From positions 1 to 28,231 of the forward strand of contig JAHEDB010000003.1 of assembly GCA_024641465.1 (NCBI GenBank): a DNA stretch of 28,231 nucleotides, read 5' to 3'. A model generated the notes under the pieces. It made no database searches. It was not told the origin of the DNA and saw only the letters and a program-made list of their open reading frames with translations. Made by a program: the position numbers and the translations under genes. The stretch is from Chromatiales bacterium (GTDB lineage Bacteria; Pseudomonadota; Gammaproteobacteria; UBA6429; Thiohalophilaceae). This document shows positions 1-6,945 of the stretch, piece by piece (positions within the stretch are counted from its first letter, which is position 1; every line of letters begins with the position of its first letter).

Positions 1-109
1 TTCCAGGTCATAAATGATCATGGTGTTTTCACTCGTATGGATTTGCCTGCCATTATACCGTATTTTGACATTTTAGTTATATGCGTAAGGTATTGTTTTA
101 TTGGATTAA
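1..109. other. Left-edge non-coding stretch
   Basis: I see no gene here. It lies downstream of the arsenosugar-type operon, and no hairpin with a T-tract follows that operon's last stop codon. On the minus strand a perfect TATAAT reads leftwards at 52-57, but the hexamer 17 nt upstream (ATAACT) is a poor -35. It may be a promoter for a gene beyond the left edge. This is low-weight evidence. Confidence 0.3.
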
Positions 110-751
110 TTATTTAAGTGTGTGTGCCGACGCGGATTTGAGTGCCTGATAGCGCCGCAGATCCTCGCCTTCATCAAGGTCCCAGAGCGTCGCGATCGCC
201 TGCCAGGCGAGACCTGCGGCGGTCATTTTCTGCGCGGTTTGAGCCAAAACACCTTGCGTGCCCCACTCAATGTCCTGAAACAGGCTCGCATCCACCTGCC
301 GCAAGGCCAGTAATACATAGCCACCGTCTTCTGCCGGACCGATAACGGCATCCTTGCCGGTGATGAATGTCTCAATCGCCTGGACAACATAGTCTCTGCT
401 CATTTCCGGGCAGTCCGTGCCAACGATGATCGTGCAGGCTGAATCACCGCCGGCCATGGCGTGATACATCCGTTCACCCAGATCAGCGCCCTGCTGCGTG
501 TGCAAACTGAGTGGATAGTCTTGCGCCAGAGATTGAAACAACGGCTGATCCGTGTCAGGACTACACCACAGCTCGGTCGGGCAGAGTGGCTGCGTACATA
601 AGGTCGCAACGCAATTCTGGATCAATTCCCGCTGCAGATTGGCCGCGCCCTGCTCGCCCAGCATGGGTATCAAGCGGGTCTTGCACTTACCTGCCTGTGG
701 TGCGCGGGTGAAAATGATGAGTCGTGCATCGGGGTAAGGCGTCGCGATCAT
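110..751 (-). CDS. DUF2064 / TIGR04282-type transferase of an arsenosugar-type cluster
   Basis: A protein of about 213 aa in the DUF2064 (TIGR04282 'glycosyltransferase') family, which has a nucleotidyltransferase-like Rossmann fold. Family marks: N-terminal RLIIFTRAPQAGKCKTRL, then GADLGERM, IIVGTDCPEM, VIGPAEDGGYVLLAL and a C-terminal DLDEGEDL. I place the start at the ATG at 751 (MIATPYPDA), not at the more distal in-frame codon at 820. That ATG overlaps the stop of the upstream glycosyltransferase as ATGA, and the extra residues are not family-like. It is the last gene of the operon after arsS and a TIGR04283 glycosyltransferase. These two transferase families often sit together beside arsS. 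The exact substrate is unknown; a role in building a sugar-containing metabolite is inferred from context. Confidence 0.85.
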   Translation of the reverse strand: MIATPYPDARLIIFTRAPQAGKCKTRLIPMLGEQGAANLQRELIQNCVATLCTQPLCPTELWCSPDTDQPLFQSLAQDYPLSLHTQQGADLGERMYHAMAGGDSACTIIVGTDCPEMSRDYVVQAIETFITGKDAVIGPAEDGGYVLLALRQVDASLFQDIEWGTQGVLAQTAQKMTAAGLAWQAIATLWDLDEGEDLRRYQALKSASAHTLK

Positions 752-1443
752 CTGCGAGAATAGATCCGTGCCAGGGATTCGGCGGGGGTGCCCAGAAAAT
801 AGGCCAGGCGCAGATACCACATCAACAGGATGGTGCGTAAGATGCCATTTTGTTCCCAGCGACGACTCGAGGTAACGGCCTTCAAGCGAATACAGGCAGG
901 TCGTGACAGGTGCAATAGCTTACCGCTCAGACTGACATCTTCCATCAGGGCGATCGCGGCATAGCCATGCACTCGATGAAAAACATCGCGCCGGACAAAG
1001 ATGGCCTGATCGCCGGTGGCGATACCGGTCAAGCGGGAGCGCAGATTCATCATCATACCCACCACCCACAGCAGCGGATGATGGCCGGATAAGCGAATAT
1101 CGAATCGTCCCCACACCCTGCCGCTTCGCTTGATCGCCTTGATCATGGCCTCGATGGCATTATCCGGCAATCGGGTATCGGCGTGCAGGAACAACAGAAT
1201 ATTACCGTGTGCCTGTGCGGCACCGCTGTTCATTTGTACGGCACGCCCAGTTGGACTGATCAGTAGTTTATCGCACAAGGGTCCGGCCAGTTCGGCGGTA
1301 GCATCCCGGCTTTGACCATCGACTACGATGACCTCATGCCCTCGTTTGCGCCAGGTTTGTAAGGCTTGCAGGGTCGGCAGGATGTTCGCCGCCTCGTTTA
1401 ACACGGGGATAATGATCGATACCCGGTAATCCAGTAACTGCAT
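748..1443 (-). CDS. Family-2 glycosyltransferase, TIGR04283 type
   Basis: A 231-aa GT-A fold glycosyltransferase. The N-terminal SIIIPVLNEAANI and VIVVDGQSRDAT bind the nucleotide sugar. LLFLHADTRLP carries the DxD-like metal motif, and FVRRDVFHRVHGY with ALMEDVSLSGKL forms the acceptor and catalytic-base region. These are the marks of the TIGR04283 subfamily, which is usually encoded next to a DUF2064 protein, as here. No signal peptide or clear membrane anchor is seen, apart from a mildly hydrophobic C-terminal stretch (LMWYLRLAYFL). It follows arsS after 13 nt and overlaps the next gene by 4 nt, so translation of the two is probably coupled. The natural substrate is unknown. Confidence 0.88.
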   Translation of the reverse strand: MQLLDYRVSIIIPVLNEAANILPTLQALQTWRKRGHEVIVVDGQSRDATAELAGPLCDKLLISPTGRAVQMNSGAAQAHGNILLFLHADTRLPDNAIEAMIKAIKRSGRVWGRFDIRLSGHHPLLWVVGMMMNLRSRLTGIATGDQAIFVRRDVFHRVHGYAAIALMEDVSLSGKLLHLSRPACIRLKAVTSSRRWEQNGILRTILLMWYLRLAYFLGTPAESLARIYSRR

Positions 1444-1456
1444 GCTGCGATCGTCC

Positions 1457-2419
1457 TCAACTCAACGCGCCGCCGCAACTGCTGCCCTGCCCGGCCGTAC
1501 AGCCATAACAATGGTCGGCAATGACGATCGGCAAACCGGTCAATTGTTGGGTATTGATGTCTTTGATATGGCTACGCGGTTTTATGCCGATTCGGGCAGG
1601 TAGATCGAGTAACTGGTTAAAATCACAATCATATAAATAGCCCTGCCAGTTGACGCTCAACAGGGAGCGGCACATCACGGTGTCGAGATTACCTGGCTGG
1701 TAGGCGCCCTTTAACAGCTGCATGTATTCTTCAAACTGCCCCTTCGAGATCAACTGACTGCCAAAGCGCATGATCGGCATATTGGTGATAGTGAACAGTT
1801 GATTAAAGTGAATATCGAAATGTTTTTGTAACTCACGTTTATAATCCGCCTCCAGTGCCTGCTGCGAGGGTGGCAAGTAGGGGCCGGTCGGGTTATAGAC
1901 CAGATTCAGTCGCAGGCCGGAATCGTCAGCGCCATAACCGAGTTTATTCAGCGAGCGGATGGCCTGGATACTCTTCTGATAGACACCCTCGCCACGCTGG
2001 CCATTGACATTATCTTCAAGGTAACACGGCAGGGAGGCGAAGATCTCAACCCGGTGTTGCGCCAGAAAATCCGCCAGGTCTTGCTGGCCGTCTTCCAGTA
2101 AAATAGTCAGGTTGCAACGGTCCATGACATGCACACCACTCGCTACCGCCTGTTCTACCAGATATCGAAAATGCGGATTGAGTTCGGGGGCACCGCCTGT
2201 CAAATCAAGATGCTTGATCTCATTGTGGCGCATAAAGTGAATGATGTCGTCGACTGTTGCCCGATCCATCATTTCCTTGCGCTTTGGATTGGCATTGACA
2301 TGGCAGTGCAGACACTGCTGGTTGCAGCGATAGCCGAGATTGACTTGCAGCGTCTCCAGTCGGCCGCGCCTAATCTGTGGGAAATCGGTTGCTTGTAATA
2401 AAGGCAGGGTAGCGTGCAT
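1457..2419 (-). CDS. arsS: Arsenosugar biosynthesis radical SAM protein ArsS
   Basis: A 320-aa radical SAM enzyme. The 4Fe-4S/SAM-binding cysteines are C32, C36 and C39 (CNQQCLHC). LDLTGGAPELNPHFRYLV is the typical radical SAM 'GGEP-like' segment. The C-terminal half (DUF3641) ends in CYGCTAGQGSSCGGAL, a cysteine-rich tail characteristic of ArsS (TIGR04167). Family knowledge: ArsS transfers a 5'-deoxyadenosyl group to dimethylated arsenic on the way to arsenosugars. An AAGAG sits 6-7 nt before the ATG. The preceding 174-aa gene ends 2 nt upstream, and two transferases follow, so this is a compact operon. ArsM, the methyltransferase that supplies the substrate, is not in the window. Confidence 0.92.
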   Translation of the reverse strand: MHATLPLLQATDFPQIRRGRLETLQVNLGYRCNQQCLHCHVNANPKRKEMMDRATVDDIIHFMRHNEIKHLDLTGGAPELNPHFRYLVEQAVASGVHVMDRCNLTILLEDGQQDLADFLAQHRVEIFASLPCYLEDNVNGQRGEGVYQKSIQAIRSLNKLGYGADDSGLRLNLVYNPTGPYLPPSQQALEADYKRELQKHFDIHFNQLFTITNMPIMRFGSQLISKGQFEEYMQLLKGAYQPGNLDTVMCRSLLSVNWQGYLYDCDFNQLLDLPARIGIKPRSHIKDINTQQLTGLPIVIADHCYGCTAGQGSSCGGALS

Positions 2420-2421
2420 GT

Positions 2422-2946
2422 TTAACTCTTGTATGTAGTATTCGTCGGTCGAGAATATTGCTTATCGTGGGTCAGCCTGCGGATAACCCGCGATTCATTC
2501 AACAGTGCCGGCAGGTCATAGCCCTGTTGTCGGCTGGTGGTAAGTGTCAGATATCGTAACTCTTCGTGCCGGTTATACAGCGTAAAATACTCACCGGGTT
2601 TAATCAAACCATCCGCATGACGCAGGCCCATGTCGAGATAATCCATCGCCGGTTGCAGTTTACAGCTTATCAACAACTGTCCGACGATCAGGTGATACAG
2701 GGCCAGCTTCCGTTTTGAACTGGCATAGTGTATTCCACGGGTCGGGCAGATCGTATTGCCAGCGTCCAGCCACCAGTCGGCAATCGTCTGCTGCATAATA
2801 CCGCTAAACGAGGCACAACCTTGCTGACCGAGCCTTTCCAGGCGCTGTCGGGCATGCCGTGCAATGGCCTCAGCCGCCGGAGCAGAAAGCGGCGCGGCAA
2901 ACCACTGTACCAATAAACTCGCGATCGGATAGTTAGTCACAGACAT
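2422..2946 (-). CDS. Uncharacterised 174-aa protein, first gene of the arsS operon
   Basis: I do not recognise a named family. The protein is soluble, with no signal peptide or membrane segment. It looks largely helical, with an Arg/Ala-rich helix near residues 22-40 (AAEAIARHARQRLERLG) and a motif-like stretch GLIKPGEYFTLYNRHEELRYL near residues 115-135. The C-terminus is polar. It lies 2 nt upstream of arsS on the same strand, so co-transcription is near certain and a part in the same pathway is likely, but the role is not known. I see no clear Shine-Dalgarno sequence before the ATG and no other credible start. The gene is divergent from the small membrane-protein gene at 3041. Confidence 0.75.
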   Translation of the reverse strand: MSVTNYPIASLLVQWFAAPLSAPAAEAIARHARQRLERLGQQGCASFSGIMQQTIADWWLDAGNTICPTRGIHYASSKRKLALYHLIVGQLLISCKLQPAMDYLDMGLRHADGLIKPGEYFTLYNRHEELRYLTLTTSRQQGYDLPALLNESRVIRRLTHDKQYSRPTNTTYKS

Positions 2947-2962
2947 TCAAATTCTGAATAAG

Positions 2963-2991
2963 TTGTCACGCCGGTGGAATTCGGGTTAAAT
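2963..2991 (+). promoter_or_regulatory. Putative sigma-70 promoter for the gene at 3041
   Basis: TTGTCA (2963-2968, 5 of 6 to consensus), a 17-nt spacer and TTAAAT (2986-2991, 4 of 6). Predicted transcription starts near 2998, about 43 nt ahead of the ATG at 3041. It lies in the divergent gap between the arsS operon and the plus-strand pair. This is sequence match only. Confidence 0.4.
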
Positions 2992-3040
2992 AACGGAACA
3001 TTAACACTTCCTTATTTTCCCCATACCTGAGTTTAATACT

Positions 3041-3286
3041 ATGAGAAATAGTTTGGCCTGGCTAGACAAAATATCCCTGCCCATCCTGGTAGTCGCGACG
3101 GCCCTGCTGGGCCTGGCGCCCTTCACCCCCGAGCCCCACGTATGGCAAAAGCTGACCATGCTGGCGGCCGGTAACCTGCATAAACCTATTGATATCTTTG
3201 ATCTTTTTTTACATGGCACGCCGTGGGTGCTGCTTGCCCTGAAACTTGTCCGACTGCGTCTGGTCTCAAGCCCCAAGGCCGGTTAA
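3041..3286 (+). CDS. Small conserved membrane protein
   Basis: An 81-aa protein with one clear hydrophobic segment (about residues 12-28, ISLPILVVATALLGLAP) and a second weaker one near residues 60-72 (GTPWVLLALKLVRL). The middle, KPIDIFDLFLHGTPW, is strongly patterned and looks like a conserved motif. Short proteins of this shape occur in many gammaproteobacteria and are often labelled 'RND transporter' in databases. That label has no support in the sequence, because an 81-aa protein cannot be a transporter of that family. The start ATG has only a weak TGAG upstream. It is followed after 24 nt by the gene at 3311 on the same strand, probably co-transcribed. Confidence 0.75.
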   Translation: MRNSLAWLDKISLPILVVATALLGLAPFTPEPHVWQKLTMLAAGNLHKPIDIFDLFLHGTPWVLLALKLVRLRLVSSPKAG

Positions 3287-3310
3287 GGCCGGCAACCCCA
3301 GGAGTACCGC

Positions 3311-3676
3311 GTGCCAACCCACCTCGTCTTTGTTTATAACGCCGACAGCGGTCTGTTTAACACCATTACCGACATTGCCCACAAGGTCATTTCACCCGGC
3401 ACCTACTCCTGCCAGCTATGCAGCCTGACCCATTCGTATTTTAGCGTTAAGAAAGACTGGACGGGTTTTCTGGAGGGGCTGGATGCGGATCTTGAGTTCC
3501 TGCATCGCGATGAACTGAATGAGAAATACGCGGTTGCCGACATCACCCTGCCGGTGATCCTGATCAAACGTGACAGGCATCTGGCTACCTGGATCTCGAC
3601 GGGGCAGATCAATGCCTGCCCCACGATCGAAGATCTGAAGACCCTGATCCGGGATCGGCTGCAACAAACCGTTTGA
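3311..3676 (+). CDS. Conserved hypothetical protein with CxxC motif
   Basis: A 121-aa protein with a GTG start, supported by AGGAG about 7 nt upstream. The N-terminus LVFVYNADSGLFNTITDIAHK reads as a beta strand followed by a helix. A CxxC pair (CQLCSLTHSYF, about residues 34-37) follows, and the C-terminal half alternates strand and helix (LPVILIKRD, CPTIEDLKTLIRDRL). The arrangement could be a thioredoxin-like or metal-binding fold, but I cannot assign either. No signal peptide is seen. It pairs with the small membrane protein just upstream. Its stop lies 2 nt from the converging stop of the MCP gene at 3679, with no terminator between them. Confidence 0.75.
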   Translation: MPTHLVFVYNADSGLFNTITDIAHKVISPGTYSCQLCSLTHSYFSVKKDWTGFLEGLDADLEFLHRDELNEKYAVADITLPVILIKRDRHLATWISTGQINACPTIEDLKTLIRDRLQQTV

Positions 3677-3678
3677 CG

Positions 3679-5439
3679 TTAGTGCAACCTGAAGAAGCCG
3701 ATAGTTTGCTTTAGCAACTTGGTTTCTTCGGCCATCGATTCAGAACTGGCCGACAACTCTTCCGAGGCCGAGGCCGCGTTCTGGGCGACCTTGTCGAGCT
3801 GACCGATGGCGAGATTGACCTGCTCCACCCCGGAGCGTTGTTCTTCCGAGGCGGCGGTGATCTCTTCCACCAGATGCGAGGTGCTCTGAATGGAAGGCAC
3901 GATCTTGTCGAGCAATTCCCCCGCATGGTGCGCCACATCGACACTGTTATGCGCCAGCTCACTGATCTCCTGAGCCGAGGTCTGACTGCGTTCCGCCAGT
4001 TTACGGACTTCATCGGCCACTACCGCAAAGCCCTTGCCGTGTTCACCGGCCCGGGCGGCCTCAATGGCCGCATTCAGCGCCAGCAGATTGGTCTTGTAGG
4101 CAATATCCTCGATCAGTTTGATCTTGTTGGCGATATCGTTCATGGCGACCACGGTTTTCTTTACCGCCTCGCCACCCTGATTGGCCTCCTGCACGGCCTT
4201 TTTCGCCATATTGTTGGTCTGGGTGGCGTTCTCCGCATTCTGGTTGATCGAGGCGCTCATCTGTTCCAGCGAGGCGCTGGTCTCTTCGATACTGGCGGCC
4301 TGTTCAGAGGAATCCTGGCTGAGATTTTGCGCAGTACTGCTGACCTCGACCGATGAGGCGAAAATGGTATTGACACTCTTTTCCACTTCAAGCAGAACAT
4401 TGTGCACCTTTTCCAGGAAGCCATTAAAGGCGCTGGCCGTGAGACCAAGTTCATCGTGACCGAAATCCGGCAGGCGATAGGTCAGATCACCATCGCCCTG
4501 GTGCAAGTCATTCGCCGCGGCCTGTAGCAGATTGAGCGGTTTAAGAATGCTGAGTGCGGTCAGGACCAGGACTGTCAGGATCACCGCTGAGATAATTAAC
4601 ACCAGCACCGTAGCCAGAATATTGATGTTTCTCTCTTTCGATGCGGCTTCGACTTCAATTTCCTCATTCAGTTTTTTAAATACCTCTTCTGTTTTATGCA
4701 CGGCCTCGCGCATCTTGCCGGTCAGACCTTCTTTACTGCTCAAGCCCTTTTCCAGCGAGGCATCGCGTAAGGCCAGGAAATCGGATTTATACTTTTCCAT
4801 CGCCTTGCTAATGGCCGTCTTTTTGTCGCCAGTCAGTTTTGCCTTATCCAGAGAGGTAAGTACCTTGGCGTAGTTCTTTTCAAACTCATTAATATATTTG
4901 AGATCGTCGCGCAACATAAAATCTTTTTCGTTACGCCGCAACATCAGCATGCCGGACAGGAGCTCATAGTTATTGACGGAATTGATCTCTTTTTCCGCGT
5001 GATGCACGGCATCACGCAGACTACCATACAGACCATCCTTGGGGGTCAAGCCGATCTTTTGCTGAATGCTGACGAGGTCGGAAAATACCTTGTGATAGTC
5101 AGACATGGCGCCACGCAAATCCGTGACATTCTTCTTATTGAAACCAAACTCAATTACGCGCGTATCGAGCCTGTCGATATTTCCCTGCATGACGGCATAA
5201 TCTTTGTTAAACGAATCGCGATATTTGAGGTCATAACGGGCCAGGAAGTCCTTCTCCCTGCGTCTAAGCAGCAGCATTTTGGCCTCGAGGCGGGACACCA
5301 GGGTGCCAGTCTGCTTCAGATCGCTCACGGTGGACACCGAGTACATCAGCAGGCCGGCCAGGCCGGCCAGACCGAGGATAACCAGTGCGCCGATAATCAT
5401 CAGGCGCAACTTTATTGTTAGCGATCCTGTGCTTAACAT
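3679..5439 (-). CDS. Methyl-accepting chemotaxis protein with duplicated HBM-like sensor
   Basis: A 586-aa chemoreceptor. TM1 is at about residues 10-35, the periplasmic sensor at 36-270, TM2 at about 273-297 and HAMP at 298-350. The long cytoplasmic coiled coil has the hairpin NLLALNAAIEAARAGEHGKGFAVVADEV. The sensor holds an internal duplication: RRREKDFLARYDLKY at about 59-73 and RRNEKDFMLRDDLKY at about 168-182. Each is followed by a GL..K.GL.G..R.AVH..E segment (about 130-149 and 232-252). This matches the helical bimodular (HBM) sensor type, whose characterised members bind small organic ligands; the ligand here is unknown. There is no C-terminal CheR/CheB-tethering pentapeptide. AGGAG lies about 8 nt before the ATG, and a sigma-28-like promoter lies at 5476-5502. 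Confidence 0.93.
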   Translation of the reverse strand: MLSTGSLTIKLRLMIIGALVILGLAGLAGLLMYSVSTVSDLKQTGTLVSRLEAKMLLLRRREKDFLARYDLKYRDSFNKDYAVMQGNIDRLDTRVIEFGFNKKNVTDLRGAMSDYHKVFSDLVSIQQKIGLTPKDGLYGSLRDAVHHAEKEINSVNNYELLSGMLMLRRNEKDFMLRDDLKYINEFEKNYAKVLTSLDKAKLTGDKKTAISKAMEKYKSDFLALRDASLEKGLSSKEGLTGKMREAVHKTEEVFKKLNEEIEVEAASKERNINILATVLVLIISAVILTVLVLTALSILKPLNLLQAAANDLHQGDGDLTYRLPDFGHDELGLTASAFNGFLEKVHNVLLEVEKSVNTIFASSVEVSSTAQNLSQDSSEQAASIEETSASLEQMSASINQNAENATQTNNMAKKAVQEANQGGEAVKKTVVAMNDIANKIKLIEDIAYKTNLLALNAAIEAARAGEHGKGFAVVADEVRKLAERSQTSAQEISELAHNSVDVAHHAGELLDKIVPSIQSTSHLVEEITAASEEQRSGVEQVNLAIGQLDKVAQNAASASEELSASSESMAEETKLLKQTIGFFRLH

Positions 5440-5475
5440 GTCATTTCTCCTTGGTAAAACAAAATCTGTACCCTA

Positions 5476-5502
5476 TTGTCGGTTAAATCAAATGGATATT
5501 TA
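5476..5502 (-). promoter_or_regulatory. Putative sigma-28 (FliA) promoter for the HBM-type MCP
   Basis: Reading on the minus strand: TAAATATC (5502-5495), an 11-nt spacer, and ACCGACAA (5483-5476). The FliA consensus is TAAAGTTT-N11-GCCGATAA. The spacer is exact, with 5 of 8 matches at -35 (including the key TAAA) and 6 of 8 at -10. It lies 36 nt upstream of the MCP start codon, an expected distance. Lone MCP genes are commonly in the flagellar FliA regulon. Confidence 0.5.
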
Positions 5503-5674
5503 GAGCAGATTTAGTGTGGAATGGCCAGTTTATAAGTTTTTTTTCGTTGTTTTGGGTGGAGGTAACCTGAAAGGCTTGAAAAAATGCGGTAACGAAGAGC
5601 TGTTTAACTTCCCTTAACAATCAGCAACAGCGGCCGATAAGTAGACAAATAATTATTGATATACAAACAGACAC

Positions 5675-6871
5675 ATGCAATTGACCCCACAATTTGTCGA
5701 ATGTGTTTTACCCCCGGCCTCGGCAGCGACGGGTAAGGCTACGCAGGTATTTTACCGGGATTCAAAGATCATCGGCTTTGGCCTGCGGGTAGCCAGTGGC
5801 GGGACAAAATCCTATATCCTGGAGCGGCGTATTCGCGGCAAGGTCAAACGTATCACCCTGGGCCACTGTCAGCAGCTCAGTTTCGATAAGGCAAAACGCC
5901 GTGCCCTACGCTTAATTGAGGAAATAGAACGGGAAAACGCCCCTAGAATCCACGGCAAGATCACCGATGAGCATATTACGTTACAACAGGCCTACAGCGA
6001 GTATTTGAATACACACCCGGAGCTGAGTCAGGCAACACTCGCAGATTATCAGCGCTCATTGCAGGGACCTCTAAAAGACTGGCAATCAACTGCCATCATG
6101 GAATTGACTGAAGAAAGAATATTACTTCGGCATGAGTTATATTCCGCCCGAAATCGTGCACGGTGTAATAACGCCATGCGTCTGCTACGAGCGGTCCTTA
6201 ATCATGCCCGTTTGCACTTCATCAGCTCAGGGCATAAGCCTATAATTAGCCACAACCCGGTTGACGTCCTCAGCCAGCGTGGCTTGTGGTATCCACGGCA
6301 AAAAGTAATCAGACAACGCTGGATTTCACCAGATCAGCTTTATCACTGGTGGCAGGCTAGTTTTAAACTGCGCAGGACCGACACCAGGGAATATTTTCAG
6401 TTCCTGCTATTCACCGGCCTATCGCATTCAATCGCATCGAAACTGCGTTTTTCCTGTGTCGACTTTGTTAATAACCTGATCGTCCTGAATACAGACAGCA
6501 AAGATCAGGAACCAGTCAAGCTCCCTATTCCGGTTTATTTAACTCAAAAACTCATGGCGAGACGGCCAAACAAAGATGCTAGCTCACACTATGTTTTTTC
6601 TGGCCTGAAGAGTGACAAACCAATTAAAGACCCACGCATGGCAATCAAACAAATACAGAAACTTTCCGGCGTTTACTTCACACAAAAAATACTACAGCAA
6701 ACCTTCATGCACTTTATCAATTCCGCCAACAAAAAAACGGGCCTGACAGGCAAGATAAAGACTCTCAACCACGAGATTAACGCCACTTTATCAGAAAAAG
6801 AAATAGCGCTATTACGTGAAACCCAGGAACGAATTCTTTTGTGCTGCGTACATGGCCAAGACATGATTTGA
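5675..6871 (+). CDS. Catalytically dead tyrosine-recombinase-like protein
   Basis: A 398-aa protein built like a phage/island integrase. The N-terminal arm-DNA-binding domain (DUF4102-like, about residues 25-80) has IIGFGLRVASGGTKSY and RITLGHCQQLS...AKRRA. A core-binding helical region spans about 100-200, and a C-terminal catalytic-like fold about 215-350. The active site is gone. TGLRRSE-type Arg I is Ser250 (TGLSHS), the HxLRRTF box is TQKILQQTF (336-344, His to Lys338 and Arg to Gln341), and residues 345-398 contain no tyrosine at all. The frame is intact over the full family length with no stops, so it may be kept as a DNA-binding protein rather than being a fresh pseudogene. No clear Shine-Dalgarno sequence precedes the ATG. 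It stands alone on the plus strand, diverging from the MCP and converging on the hybrid kinase. Confidence 0.8.
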   Translation: MQLTPQFVECVLPPASAATGKATQVFYRDSKIIGFGLRVASGGTKSYILERRIRGKVKRITLGHCQQLSFDKAKRRALRLIEEIERENAPRIHGKITDEHITLQQAYSEYLNTHPELSQATLADYQRSLQGPLKDWQSTAIMELTEERILLRHELYSARNRARCNNAMRLLRAVLNHARLHFISSGHKPIISHNPVDVLSQRGLWYPRQKVIRQRWISPDQLYHWWQASFKLRRTDTREYFQFLLFTGLSHSIASKLRFSCVDFVNNLIVLNTDSKDQEPVKLPIPVYLTQKLMARRPNKDASSHYVFSGLKSDKPIKDPRMAIKQIQKLSGVYFTQKILQQTFMHFINSANKKTGLTGKIKTLNHEINATLSEKEIALLRETQERILLCCVHGQDMI

Positions 6872-6945
6872 CACCATGGCAATAATGGATGACATGCTAC
6901 GCCTTATATTCCCGGGCCTGGCGAATCAGAACAGTCTATTGGAAA

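Noticed and set aside
61..96. TTGACA at 65-70 on the plus strand as a promoter
   Set aside because: No -10 at 16-18 nt and no plus-strand gene within 2.9 kb.
3838..4356. Long plus-strand reading frame opposite the HBM-type MCP (also 4999-5421)
   Set aside because: It is the antisense shadow of repetitive MCP coiled-coil coding sequence. It has no Shine-Dalgarno sequence, and its composition does not look like a protein family.
5633..5640. Perfect GCCGATAA (FliA -10 octamer) upstream of the integrase-like gene
   Set aside because: The matching -35 position reads TTAACAAT with N11, too poor to call a promoter. An 8-mer match alone is weak evidence.
6872..6945. Possible att repeat of the tRNA-Leu 3' end (cccgggcctgg) beside the integrase-like gene
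   Set aside because: Only about seven bases resemble the tRNA acceptor end, the order differs, and GC-rich strings like this arise by chance.
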